Source: an uncultured Oribacterium sp. (GTDB lineage Bacteria; Bacillota; Clostridia; Lachnospirales; Lachnospiraceae). From it: DNA of 64,000 bases. The stretch covers positions 44,535 through 108,534 of the forward strand of contig CALAOB010000084.1 in NCBI GenBank assembly GCA_937927445.1. Reading direction: 5' to 3'. Positions 36,499-45,397 of the stretch are shown here, in pieces. The translations under genes were made by a program, and so were the position numbers. Each line of letters starts with the position of its first letter. The stretch's first letter is position 1. A model generated the notes under the pieces. That model was given only the letters and a program-made list of their open reading frames with translations, had not been told where the DNA came from and searched no databases.

Positions 36499-36717
36499 CC
36501 CGGAGGACTGCCGTCAGAGGACACACGAAGAGAACGTGAAAAATAAAAACAGGCCCCCTTAGAACCAGTTGGAGTAATTTTTCCTTAGCACTCTCTGCAA
36601 CACTGAGTTTTCATTAAAGAAAACTCAGTCGTTTGCAGAGAGCCTACTGGTTCTTAGGGGGCCTGTTTTATATTTTTCCGTTCTCGTAGTACTGGCCTCT
36701 GACGGCAGCCCTCCGGG
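36499..36717. repeat. Long palindromic element, family 2, copy 1
   Basis: A nested 219-nt hairpin. The outer stem CCCGGAGG plus CTGCCGTCAGAGG pairs with 36696-36717. Next comes 36546-36568 with 36647-36669 (ACAGGCCCCC against GGGGGCCTGT; 22 of 23 pairs), flanked by A- and T-rich runs like a bidirectional terminator. Then follow a one-sided 20-nt loop, CTCTCTGCAA with TTTGCAGAGAG, and finally the 11-bp ACTGAGTTTTC/GAAAACTCAGT tip. It begins 5 nt after the leuA stop. On the minus strand it aligns with 63232-63445. Confidence 0.88.
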
Positions 36718-36722
36718 CTTCC

Positions 36723-38474
36723 TTATGAATTTCCGAAGAGATCCCGCGGATTCTGTCCGGCCTTCTTCTGCTCAACACGCAGCTTTCCGGCGGCTTCTGC
36801 TTCCTCCGGGTAGAACATGCGGTTCACCGCACTGAAGAGACCACGAATCGAGGAACGCGTGATGTTGGAGCTTAAGCCAACACCATAGCTCGTCTTGCCG
36901 CTGTCCACATCCAGCAGGTGAATATAGGATACCGCCTTTACATTCGAACCGGTACCGAGCGCATGCTCCTGGTAATCGAGAACCTTGATGTTGATCTTCA
37001 GCTCCTCGGCGAGACCCGAGATCACCGCATCGATCGGTCCGTTTCCGACGCCATCGAAGTGCTCCATGCTGCCGAGATTTAGGTAGGTCACATGGGCCAT
37101 CGTGGTATAGGTATCGTCTCCGTTTTCGGTATCGGTGGTACGGATGTTCTTGAAGTGGATCGGCTCCTTCGTCTCGACGTACTCGGCCTGGAAGATATCG
37201 TAGATTTCCTGTGGTGACACCTCGCCCTCCTGCTCCGACAGAGCCTGGATATAATCCGCGAACTCACGTTGCATGCCCTTCGGCAGCTTGTAGCCGAACT
37301 GTGCATCCATGACGAAGGCGACACCGCCCTTGCCGGACTGGCTGTTGATGCGGACGATCGGCTCGTACTTTCGACCGATGTCGGCCGGATCGATCGGCAG
37401 GTACGGAACCTCCCAGATCGTGCTCTGACGCTCGTTCATCGCCTGTACGCCCTTGTTGATGGCATCCTGGTGCGAACCGGAGAAGGCCGTGAATACCAGC
37501 GCACCGGCGTACGGCTGTCTCGGCGGAATCGTCATCTTCGTGCAGCGCTCGTAGACTTCCTTGATGCTGTTGATATCCTCGAGCTCAAGCTTCGGATCCA
37601 CGCCCTGGGAGAACATGTTATAGGCGAGCGTCAGGATGTCAACATTGCCCGTACGCTCACCGTTTCCGAAAAGCGTACCCTCGACACGGTCTGCACCGGC
37701 GAGCAGGGCAAGCTCTGTGGACGCAACACCCTCACCACGATCGTTGTGCGGGTGTACGGACAGAATTACATGCTCACGGTACTTGAGATGCTTCGACATG
37801 TACTCGATCTGATCGGCGTAAACATTCGGCGTATTCATCTCCACCGTCGATGGCAGGTTGATGATGACCTCACGACCCTCACCGCACTCCCATGCGTCAA
37901 GCACGGCGTTACAGATGTCCGCCGCGTAATCCATCTCGGTGCCCGTGAAGGACTCCGGCGAATACTCGAGGCGGATGTGGCCCGGGAAGCCGGCGGCATA
38001 CTTCTTTACGAGCTGCGTACCGGTCAGGGCGATGTCAATGATTTCTTCCTTACTCTTATGGAAAACCACATCTCTCTGAAGGACGGAGGTGGAGTTATAG
38101 ATGTGCACGATGGCCTGCTTAAGACCCGCGAGGCAGTCGAAAGTACGCTCGAGCTGCTCGGCACGGCACTGCACCAGCACCTGTACGGTCACATCATCCG
38201 GGATCATCTTCCGCTCAATCAGCTGACGCAGGAAGTCATACTCGATCTGGGATGCTGCAGGGAAGCCCACCTCGATTTCCTTGAAGCCCAGCTTTACAAG
38301 CATCTGGAAAAACTCGATCTTCTCCTCTACGCTCATCGGATCCACCAGTGCCTGGTTACCATCACGTAGATCGACGGAGCACCAGATCGGTGCCTCCGTG
38401 ATTTCCTTATCCATCCAGGTTCTTTCCGGATATTTGAACGCCGGAAAACGTCTGTAACGCTTGTAATTTAACAT
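36723..38474 (-). CDS. leuA: 2-isopropylmalate synthase
   Basis: 583 residues, the longer LeuA type. The catalytic TIM barrel begins with WCSVDLRDGNQALVDPMS, the metal-binding Asp and substrate Arg region. SVHPHNDRGEGVA has the two metal-binding His, and LFGNGERTGNVD the conserved GNGER-type motif. The C-terminal about 150 residues form the leucine-binding regulatory domain. It condenses 2-oxoisovalerate with acetyl-CoA, the first step of leucine synthesis. Not linked here to leuB/C/D. It has its own promoter, and a family 2 palindrome at its 3' end. Confidence 0.96.
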   Translation of the reverse strand: MLNYKRYRRFPAFKYPERTWMDKEITEAPIWCSVDLRDGNQALVDPMSVEEKIEFFQMLVKLGFKEIEVGFPAASQIEYDFLRQLIERKMIPDDVTVQVLVQCRAEQLERTFDCLAGLKQAIVHIYNSTSVLQRDVVFHKSKEEIIDIALTGTQLVKKYAAGFPGHIRLEYSPESFTGTEMDYAADICNAVLDAWECGEGREVIINLPSTVEMNTPNVYADQIEYMSKHLKYREHVILSVHPHNDRGEGVASTELALLAGADRVEGTLFGNGERTGNVDILTLAYNMFSQGVDPKLELEDINSIKEVYERCTKMTIPPRQPYAGALVFTAFSGSHQDAINKGVQAMNERQSTIWEVPYLPIDPADIGRKYEPIVRINSQSGKGGVAFVMDAQFGYKLPKGMQREFADYIQALSEQEGEVSPQEIYDIFQAEYVETKEPIHFKNIRTTDTENGDDTYTTMAHVTYLNLGSMEHFDGVGNGPIDAVISGLAEELKINIKVLDYQEHALGTGSNVKAVSYIHLLDVDSGKTSYGVGLSSNITRSSIRGLFSAVNRMFYPEEAEAAGKLRVEQKKAGQNPRDLFGNS

Positions 38475-38539
38475 AGCTGCAGCTTCCTTTCCTTGAAAGT
38501 CTTCTCTATTATGTCTTGCTCTATCATCTATGCTGCATG

Positions 38540-38568
38540 GTTATATGCAGGCATAACGGTATAATCAA
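38540..38568 (-). promoter_or_regulatory. leuA promoter
   Basis: Minus strand TTGATT (38563-38568), 17-nt spacer, TATAAC (38540-38545), about 65 nt before the leuA start. The CTGCAT/ATGCAG inverted repeat overlaps the -10 region (38534-38551) and might bind a regulator. I see no T-box or leader peptide in the short leader. Confidence 0.5.
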
Positions 38569-38579
38569 ATATTATAACG

Positions 38580-39944
38580 TTACTGAACCGTGAGGACCAG
38601 TCCCTCTTTGTTCATAACTGCGATAACCTGATCGACATAACGCTCACACTTCTCCTGTGTGTCTGCCTCCACCATGACACGTACGAGTGGCTCGGTGCCG
38701 GATGCACGGAGAAGGATACGACCATCGTTTCCGAGGGCCTCGGTCACCTCCTGTACGGCCTTCTGCACTGCCGGGTTATTCTGTGCGCTCTCCTTATCGA
38801 GGACGCGCACGTTCTTCAGTACCTGCGGGAAGACCACAAACGGAGCCGCCAGCTGCTTCAGGGACTGCTTCTTCGCCAGCATCGTCTCCATCACCTTGAT
38901 GGAGGTCAGGATACCATCACCGGTCGTCGCATGACGCAGGAAGATGATGTGTCCGGACTGCTCTCCGCCGAGGGAGAAGCCGTTCTGTGACATGTTCTCA
39001 TAGACGAAACGGTCGCCGACCTTCGTCTTCTCATACCGGATGCCGACCTCATCGAGAGCCTTATAGAGTCCGAAGTTCGACATAACGGTGGTCACGATGG
39101 TGTTATCCTGCAGCTGTCCCTGCTCCTTCATGTAGCGGCCGCAGACATACATGATCTGGTCGCCATTGACGACACGGCCATCCTCATCGACGGCGAGGCA
39201 GCGATCCGCATCACCATCGTAGGCGAAGCCGACATCACAGCCCTGCTCCACGACAAACTTCTGGAGAGACTCGATATGGGTCGATCCGCACTTGTCGTTG
39301 ATGTTGGTTCCGTTCGGCTCGTTGTGAATGACATGCGTTTCGGCACCGAGGGCGTCGAAGACGGACTTCGCAACCGAAGATGCGGAGCCGTTCGAGCAGT
39401 CGAGGGCGACCTTCTTTCCCTTGAAGCTGCGGGTCGCCAGCGAGATGAGGTAACCGATGTAGCGGTTCCGGCCCGCCGCGAAATCGATGGTGCGTCCGAT
39501 ATCCGCACGGGTTGCCAGCGGCACCTCCGGGGTTACACCGTCGAGGTAATCCTCGATCTTCTTAATGACATCATCGCCGAGCTTCTCGCCGTTTCCGTTG
39601 ATAACCTTGATACCGTTATCATAGTACGGATTATGGGAGGCGGAGATCATCACGCCACAGTCGAAGTCCTCTGAACGTGCAACATAAGCGACGGACGGGG
39701 TTGTCGTCACATGCAGAAGGTAGGCATCTGCACCGGTCGCCGTGATACCTGCGGCGATCGCATATTCAAACATATAGCTGGAACGTCTCGTATCCTTACC
39801 GATGACGATGCGGCAGTGCTCGCCGTTTTTCTTCTGCTGTCCATAGTACCATCCGAGGAACTTGCCTACACGGAAAGCACTGTCGGCCGTCAGATTGACA
39901 TTGGCCTCACCACGGTAACCATCGGTTCCAAAATATTTTCCCAT
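38580..39944 (-). CDS. glmM: Phosphoglucosamine mutase
   Basis: 454 residues of the alpha-D-phosphohexomutase family. FGTDGYRG lies at the N-terminus, the phosphoserine loop MISASHNP places the catalytic serine at 103, DGDADRC is the metal-binding loop, and RASGTEPLVRVMVE is the phosphate-binding loop. It interconverts glucosamine 6- and 1-phosphate on the way to UDP-GlcNAc. A related hexose phosphomutase role cannot be fully excluded. Sits 11 nt after rmlD, so nucleotide-sugar supply genes are grouped. Confidence 0.9.
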   Translation of the reverse strand: MGKYFGTDGYRGEANVNLTADSAFRVGKFLGWYYGQQKKNGEHCRIVIGKDTRRSSYMFEYAIAAGITATGADAYLLHVTTTPSVAYVARSEDFDCGVMISASHNPYYDNGIKVINGNGEKLGDDVIKKIEDYLDGVTPEVPLATRADIGRTIDFAAGRNRYIGYLISLATRSFKGKKVALDCSNGSASSVAKSVFDALGAETHVIHNEPNGTNINDKCGSTHIESLQKFVVEQGCDVGFAYDGDADRCLAVDEDGRVVNGDQIMYVCGRYMKEQGQLQDNTIVTTVMSNFGLYKALDEVGIRYEKTKVGDRFVYENMSQNGFSLGGEQSGHIIFLRHATTGDGILTSIKVMETMLAKKQSLKQLAAPFVVFPQVLKNVRVLDKESAQNNPAVQKAVQEVTEALGNDGRILLRASGTEPLVRVMVEADTQEKCERYVDQVIAVMNKEGLVLTVQ

Positions 39945-39955
39945 TGTTTTCTCCT

Positions 39956-40879
39956 TTATGCTTCGCTGCTCTTCAGCGCCTCGAGATAACGTCCGACCGC
40001 ATCCTGCCAGGTCGGAAGCGGTGTGAAGCCGGCCTCCACCAGCTTCGACTTGTCGAGGCGGGAGTTAAACGGACGTGCCGCCACGCTCGCACCATACTCG
40101 GCACTGGTCACCGGTACGACCTTCGTGGTGTAGCCGGCCTGACGGTAGATTTCCTTCGTGAAATCATACCAGCTGATGTAACCGCCCTCGTTGGTCGCGT
40201 GGTAGTAGCCGTACTTCTCGGTCTCGAGCATATCCACGAGCAGTCGTGCGAGGTCCAGTGTATAGGTCGGTGTCCCGATCTGATCATTGACCACGCGTAC
40301 AGTATCGTGGGTCTTTCCGACGTTCAGCATGGTCTTTATAAAGTTCTTACCGTTGAGGCCGAATACCCAGGCGATGCGGACGATGAAATACTTCTCGAGG
40401 GTGCGGGCCACAGCCTGCTCACCGCCGAGCTTCGTCTCACCGTAGTAGTTGAGCGGCGCATACTCCTTACAGTCCGGCTGCCACGGGGTCTCGCCCTGAC
40501 CGTCGAAGACATAATCGGTGGAGATATAGATCATCTTCGCATCCACGAGCTTCGCGGCGTCCGCGATGTTCTGCACGCCGTCGACATTGATCGCCTTTAC
40601 CTTCGGGCGATTCGCCTCATCCTCCGCAGCATCGACCGCGGTCCAGGCTGCACAGTGCACGATGACATCCGGATGAAGCTCACGAATGATGGAGGAAACC
40701 TGGGCACGATTCGTGATGTCCATCTGCACATACGGCATACGGGTCACCGCCGAATCATCCATCACACCGCTGTATACCGGCTGGATGTCCGTGCCGACAC
40801 CCTCATAGCCACGCTTCGCGAGTTCGTTCATCACATCGTGACCGAGCTGACCATTGACACCTGTTACAAATATTTTCAT
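39956..40879 (-). CDS. rmlD: dTDP-4-dehydrorhamnose reductase
   Basis: 307 residues, extended short-chain dehydrogenase. The N-terminal FVTGVNGQLGHDVMNELAKR binds NAD(P)H, YISTDYVFDG is the substrate segment with the catalytic Thr, and NYYGETKLGGEQA has the Tyr-x3-Lys pair. It reduces dTDP-4-keto-L-rhamnose to dTDP-L-rhamnose. Lies between rmlB and glmM on the minus strand. The epimerase RmlC that makes its substrate is not encoded in the window. Confidence 0.95.
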   Translation of the reverse strand: MKIFVTGVNGQLGHDVMNELAKRGYEGVGTDIQPVYSGVMDDSAVTRMPYVQMDITNRAQVSSIIRELHPDVIVHCAAWTAVDAAEDEANRPKVKAINVDGVQNIADAAKLVDAKMIYISTDYVFDGQGETPWQPDCKEYAPLNYYGETKLGGEQAVARTLEKYFIVRIAWVFGLNGKNFIKTMLNVGKTHDTVRVVNDQIGTPTYTLDLARLLVDMLETEKYGYYHATNEGGYISWYDFTKEIYRQAGYTTKVVPVTSAEYGASVAARPFNSRLDKSKLVEAGFTPLPTWQDAVGRYLEALKSSEA

Positions 40880-40951
40880 AAAAAACCTCTTATTTTCAGT
40901 CTTAAAAAAAGCAAATCCCTCACATATACATGCGAGGGATGAATCGGCTAT

Positions 40952-41983
40952 TTACTGAAGACCCTTACCCTGTACATACATCTTCTCGAAGTAGCTCTGG
41001 TACTCACCTGAAACGATGTGCTCCCACCACTCCTTGTTGTTGAGATACCAGTCGATCGTGACAGGGATACCGGTATCGAAGGTGTACTCCGGCTGCCAGC
41101 CGAGCTCGGTCTCGATCTTCGTCGGGTCCATCGCATAGCGGAGATCGTGGCCCGGTCTGTCCTTTACATACTCGATGAGGGACTCCGGCTTACCGAGTGC
41201 CTTCAGGATGGTCTTCACGACCTCGAGGTTGGTGCGCTCATTGTGTCCGCCAATGTTGTAGACCTCACCTGGCTTACCCTTCCGGACGATCAGATCGATG
41301 GCCTTGCAGTGATCGGTGACATAGAGCCAGTCACGTACGTTTGCGCCGTTGCCATATACAGGGATCTTCTCATCATTGAGCGCTCTGGAGATGACGAGCG
41401 GGATCAGCTTCTCCGGGAAGTGATACGGGCCGTAGTTGTTCGAGCAGCGTGAGATCGTCACCGGGATACCGAAGGTTCTGTGGTACGCCATGACGAAGAG
41501 ATCTGCACTTGCCTTCGATGCAGAGTACGGGGAAGATGCCTTGATCTTGTTGTCCTCGGTGAAGAAGAGGTCCGGACGGTCCAGTGGCAGGTCACCGTAA
41601 ACCTCATCGGTGGAAACCTGGTGATAACGCTGGATGCCGTACTTCTTGCAGGCGTCGAGCAGGGTTACGGTACCGCCGACGTTCGTCTGAAGGAAGATGT
41701 CCGGGTTCGTCACGGAACGGTCTACGTGAGACTCCGCAGCGAAGTTGATGATGACATCCGGCTTCTCCTCCTCGAAGAGCTTGAAGATGAACGCACGGTC
41801 AGCGATGTCGCCCTTGACGAACTTGTAGTTCGGCTTGCCCTCGAGCGGTGCGAGGGTCTCGAGGTTACCTGCATAGGTCAGGGCATCGAGACAGATCCAC
41901 ATATCCTCCGGATAGGTGTTGACTGCGAAGTGCATGAAGTTGCCGCCGATAAAGCCGGCGCCACCGGTTACGATATATTTCAT
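40952..41983 (-). CDS. rmlB: dTDP-glucose 4,6-dehydratase
   Basis: 343 residues. YIVTGGAGFIGGNFMHF is the NAD-binding start, HQVSTDEVYGDLP carries the catalytic Thr-Asp-Glu, and PYSASKASADLFV the Tyr-x3-Lys. It turns dTDP-glucose into dTDP-4-keto-6-deoxyglucose, the branch point to rhamnose and to 4-amino sugars. The second route could be served by the DegT aminotransferase at 21668-22774. Encoded 99 nt after rmlA. Confidence 0.96.
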   Translation of the reverse strand: MKYIVTGGAGFIGGNFMHFAVNTYPEDMWICLDALTYAGNLETLAPLEGKPNYKFVKGDIADRAFIFKLFEEEKPDVIINFAAESHVDRSVTNPDIFLQTNVGGTVTLLDACKKYGIQRYHQVSTDEVYGDLPLDRPDLFFTEDNKIKASSPYSASKASADLFVMAYHRTFGIPVTISRCSNNYGPYHFPEKLIPLVISRALNDEKIPVYGNGANVRDWLYVTDHCKAIDLIVRKGKPGEVYNIGGHNERTNLEVVKTILKALGKPESLIEYVKDRPGHDLRYAMDPTKIETELGWQPEYTFDTGIPVTIDWYLNNKEWWEHIVSGEYQSYFEKMYVQGKGLQ

Positions 41984-42082
41984 ATTACATTCCTTTCCTG
42001 GATCATCAGCTGCCCGGACGTTTCGTGCCGAATACAGCTGTTTATGATCATCGATGATTTCAGAGCCTCATTTCGGCTATGA

Positions 42083-42991
42083 TTACTTACCGAGCTCGTT
42101 CTGCTCTGTGATCTTATCGACATACTTGCCGTCGAGCACGTCCTTCAGGTACTTTCCGTACTCGTTCTTCTTATACATCTCGTAGGCTTCCTCGACCTTA
42201 TCACGGCCGATCCAGCCGTTGAGATAGGCGATCTCCTCGAGACAGGCGATCTTACGATGCTCGTGAGTCTCGATGGTGCGGACGAAATTCGTCGCATCGA
42301 CGAGGGACTCGTGGGTTCCGGTGTCGAGCCAGGTGAAGCCCTGTCCGAGCAGGGTGACGTCGAGCTCGCCATTCTCGAGGTAGATGCGGTTGAGGTCGGT
42401 GATCTCGAGCTCTCCACGTGCGGATGGCTTCAGGTTCTTCGCGTACTCTACGACGCGGTTATCATAGAAGTAGAGACCCGTGACACAGTAGTTGGACTTC
42501 GGGTGCTCCGGCTTCTCCTCGATGGAGACGGCCTTTCCGTTCTCGTCGAAGGCGACGATACCGAAACGCTCCGGGTCATCGACATAGTAACCGAAGACGG
42601 TCGCGCCGGACTCCTTCGCAGCGGCCTGACGGAGTGCCTTCTTGAAGCCGTGGCCGGAGAAGATGTTGTCGCCGAGGATCATCGCGACGGAATCGTCACC
42701 GATGAAGTCAGCGCCCAGAATGAAGGCCTGTGCGAGTCCATCCGGGGATGGCTGTACCTTATACTGTAAGTTGATGCCGAACTGGCTGCCGTCGCCGAGC
42801 AGGTCCTCGAAGCGCGGGGTATCGTTCGGTGTCGAAATAAGCAGGATGTCGCGGATGCCGGCGTTCATGAGGACGCTGAGCGGATAGTAGATCATCGGCT
42901 TATCATAAATCGGAAGTAACTGCTTGGAGGTTACTTTGGTCAGCGGATATAATCTCGTACCGGATCCACCGGCAAGAATAATTCCCTTCAT
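42083..42991 (-). CDS. rmlA: Glucose-1-phosphate thymidylyltransferase
   Basis: 302 residues. The nucleotidyltransferase opening [20 protein letters not shown] with [23 protein letters not shown] and [20 protein letters not shown] is diagnostic of RmlA. It makes dTDP-glucose from dTTP and glucose 1-phosphate. First gene of the rmlA-rmlB-rmlD-glmM set. The start has AAAGGAGACATT upstream. It is probably feedback-inhibited by dTDP-rhamnose, as is usual for the family. Confidence 0.96.
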   Translation of the reverse strand: MKGIILAGGSGTRLYPLTKVTSKQLLPIYDKPMIYYPLSVLMNAGIRDILLISTPNDTPRFEDLLGDGSQFGINLQYKVQPSPDGLAQAFILGADFIGDDSVAMILGDNIFSGHGFKKALRQAAAKESGATVFGYYVDDPERFGIVAFDENGKAVSIEEKPEHPKSNYCVTGLYFYDNRVVEYAKNLKPSARGELEITDLNRIYLENGELDVTLLGQGFTWLDTGTHESLVDATNFVRTIETHEHRKIACLEEIAYLNGWIGRDKVEEAYEMYKKNEYGKYLKDVLDGKYVDKITEQNELGK

Positions 42992-43103
42992 AATGTCTCC
43001 TTTAGATGGGCGGGGCCGCGGAAATGGGCGCAGAACCCCCGTATCTTCACATACTTATGTGGATTTTAGCACAATCATATCTTATATACAAATTTAAACT
43101 TCT

Positions 43104-44201
43104 TTAAAATCCGCTTAAGATGTACATTTTCGGGAGCAGTGCAGGCCGATTCACCTTATCGCTTCGCGGATGGTGCCTCCGCCGACGACGGTGTCGCCGT
43201 CGTAGAGGACGACGGCCTGGCCGATGGCGACGGACTTCGGCGGTGGCCGGGACCTCCTTCGCCTTGTAGCGGGTCTTCACGGTGACGCGGACCGCTTCGG
43301 TCGGTTCGTCAAACGGGATCCAGTTGAAGTGGTCGGCGATGAGGGCGCTGCTGTAGAGGGCCGGGCCGGTGGTGAGGATGACTTCGTTTTTCTCCATGTC
43401 CTTGCCACAGACGTACATCGGGGCAGGAAGGGCGAGGCCGAGGCCCTTTCGCTGGCCGATGGTGTAGCGGATGATGCCCTTATGCTCACCGAGGATATGG
43501 CCCTCGGTGTCGACGAACTTTCCAGGCGCGAAGCTTTTTCCGGTATAGTGTTCGATGAAGTCGCCGTAGTCACCGTTCACGACGAAGCAGATGTCCTGGG
43601 AGTCGTGCTTCCGTGCGTTGATGAAGCCGTACTTCTCCGCGACCTCGCGCACCTCTTCCTTCGAGGCGAAGTTTCCGAGCGGGAACATGGTATGGGCGAG
43701 CTGCTGCTGGGTCAGGAAGTAGAGCACGTAGCTCTGGTCCTTCGCGAGGTTCTTCGCCTTCTTGAGAAGCCAGCGGCCGGTCGCCGGGTCCTGCTCGATG
43801 CGGGCGTAGTGGCCGGTGACGATGAAGTCGCAGCCGAGGGTCTCGGCGCGGTGATAGAGCTTCTCATGCTTCATATAGCGGTTGCAGTCGATGCACGGGT
43901 TCGGGGTGCCGCCCTCTTCGTAGGTCCGCACGAAGCGCTCGATGACCTGACGGTCGAAGTCTTCCGTGAAATTAAATACGTAATACGGCATGCCGAGGCT
44001 TGTGGCGACCTGACGGGCATCCTCGGTGTCTTCGAGGGTACAGCAGGTGTTTTCACGGCAGACATCGACCGTTTCATTATTATACAGCTTCATGGTGACA
44101 CCGATCGCGTCGTAGCCGGCGTCGCACATCAGCGCGGCCGCCACGGAGCTGTCGACACCGCCGCTCATCGCCACCAGGGCCTTCTTCTTTTCTTCACTCA
44201 T
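43104..44201 (-). CDS. mnmA: tRNA 2-thiouridylase with deleted and frameshifted C-terminus
   Basis: 365 residues from the ATG at 44201 (AGAGGT upstream). The PP-loop AMSGGVDSS binds ATP; Cys103 in NPCIDCN and Cys205 in SQDICF are the catalytic pair, so the thiolation core is complete. After about residue 323 (KEVPATAEV) the frame turns into an Arg-rich tail. The expected ending GQAVVLYDGDTVVGGGTIRE is found in the next frame, 43151 to about 43230, with roughly 13-15 codons of the usual barrel missing between. A small deletion therefore both removes and shifts the 3' end. It normally makes 2-thiouridine at wobble position 34. Confidence 0.85.
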   Translation of the reverse strand: MSEEKKKALVAMSGGVDSSVAAALMCDAGYDAIGVTMKLYNNETVDVCRENTCCTLEDTEDARQVATSLGMPYYVFNFTEDFDRQVIERFVRTYEEGGTPNPCIDCNRYMKHEKLYHRAETLGCDFIVTGHYARIEQDPATGRWLLKKAKNLAKDQSYVLYFLTQQQLAHTMFPLGNFASKEEVREVAEKYGFINARKHDSQDICFVVNGDYGDFIEHYTGKSFAPGKFVDTEGHILGEHKGIIRYTIGQRKGLGLALPAPMYVCGKDMEKNEVILTTGPALYSSALIADHFNWIPFDEPTEAVRVTVKTRYKAKEVPATAEVRRHRPGRRPLRRRHRRRRRHHPRSDKVNRPALLPKMYILSGF

Positions 44202-44205
44202 ATAT

Positions 44206-45396
44206 TTACCTCTTAAATCCACTTTTAGCGCCGGTGATCAGCACGCGTGCGCCGATGCGGGCGAACTCAGCGAGCATGCGACGGAGCTCCTGCTGCTTTT
44301 CCTTCGGGAGCGAGGCAGCGACGCGGAGCATGTCGGCAATCAGGCGGGCCTTATCCTCGAAGAGCTCCGTGAAGGTATGGGCACCGCCGGACTGAAACAC
44401 GTCAAACAGGGTCTCGATGAAGAGGATCCGCTGGTCAATGCTGAGTTCCTCGAGCCAGGTCCGCATGCCTCGTTCGGCCGCGAGGGAGGTCGCTGTCCGT
44501 TTCTCCGCTTCCACGAAATGATTTCCATACACCTGCCAGCTGAGGGGATCATGCTGCATGATGCCCATGCCGACGGCCTGCACGACATGATGATCGATGT
44601 CGCTCGTCAGCAGGATGCCGATCAGAGAGTTCTCCGGAATCGTACTGACGATCATCGGCTGAATCCGCTGATACGCCATTGATTCCGTGATTTCCGGCAG
44701 GAAGCCCGGGCCGTCATTCGTATAGATGCGGCAGATCTGCCGACGGACCGCCGGGTCACAGAAGGCCGAGGCGTAAACGGCGAAGTTGCCGCCCTTCGAG
44801 TGGCCACCGACCATGAGGCGGAGACATTGTCCCTGGAAAAGCGCGTCGAGATAATGCACGGCGGACTGCTGCCCCGGCGTGCGGAGCTGGTACGAAAGGT
44901 TCAGATCTTCCTTCCAGCCGACGATGGAATCATCGGTGCCGCGGTAGGCGACGTAGGCCGTTTCGCGTTCATCTCCCGGGAGCTGTATGCGCGCGTGCGC
45001 GGCGTCGCCGGCGCAGTCGAGGGCGATCGGCACCTCCCGCCCGAGCAGGAAGGTGATGGCCGAAAACTGTGCGTCCTTCGCTTCGTCGATGACATTCACA
45101 TAATTTGCGAGGCGGAGGTTCTGGAAGCGCCGACTCGCGACGAGATGATCCATCACGAAAGGGGCCATGTGATAGAAGGTCGTCTCGGCCTCGATCTCTT
45201 CGCGGGTATGACGCTGATAGAAGGCCGCATACGCTTCACGGAGCGAGATGCTCTCGCCGCTGCCCAGTGGTGGCACGATCCCCTCGAAATCGGTATAGGC
45301 CAGCTCACTCAGGATGAGATTATCCACATCGTTAAAAGGGTCGATACTGAAGGGCACATCGCCCCGCCAGTCCAGATATTCATTGATATTTGCCAT
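44206..45396 (-). CDS. DUF2974 family alpha/beta-hydrolase-like protein
   Basis: 396 residues, soluble, with no signal peptide. AYVAYRGTDDSIVGWKEDLN and GGHSKGGNFAVYAS (a G-x-S-x-G nucleophile elbow with GHSKG) are the lipase-like hallmarks of DUF2974. The remaining triad members are not obvious. The C-terminal 100 residues are helical. Function unknown; the family is common in Lachnospiraceae. It lies 1 nt after the DUF4317 gene and 4 nt before mnmA, so the three are probably co-transcribed. Confidence 0.82.
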   Translation of the reverse strand: MANINEYLDWRGDVPFSIDPFNDVDNLILSELAYTDFEGIVPPLGSGESISLREAYAAFYQRHTREEIEAETTFYHMAPFVMDHLVASRRFQNLRLANYVNVIDEAKDAQFSAITFLLGREVPIALDCAGDAAHARIQLPGDERETAYVAYRGTDDSIVGWKEDLNLSYQLRTPGQQSAVHYLDALFQGQCLRLMVGGHSKGGNFAVYASAFCDPAVRRQICRIYTNDGPGFLPEITESMAYQRIQPMIVSTIPENSLIGILLTSDIDHHVVQAVGMGIMQHDPLSWQVYGNHFVEAEKRTATSLAAERGMRTWLEELSIDQRILFIETLFDVFQSGGAHTFTELFEDKARLIADMLRVAASLPKEKQQELRRMLAEFARIGARVLITGAKSGFKR

Positions 45397-45397
45397 T

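Noticed and set aside
38475..38579. T-box or leucine leader peptide before leuA
   Set aside because: The leader is only about 65 nt after the predicted start. It has one small inverted repeat and no specifier loop, T-box sequence or Leu-codon run.
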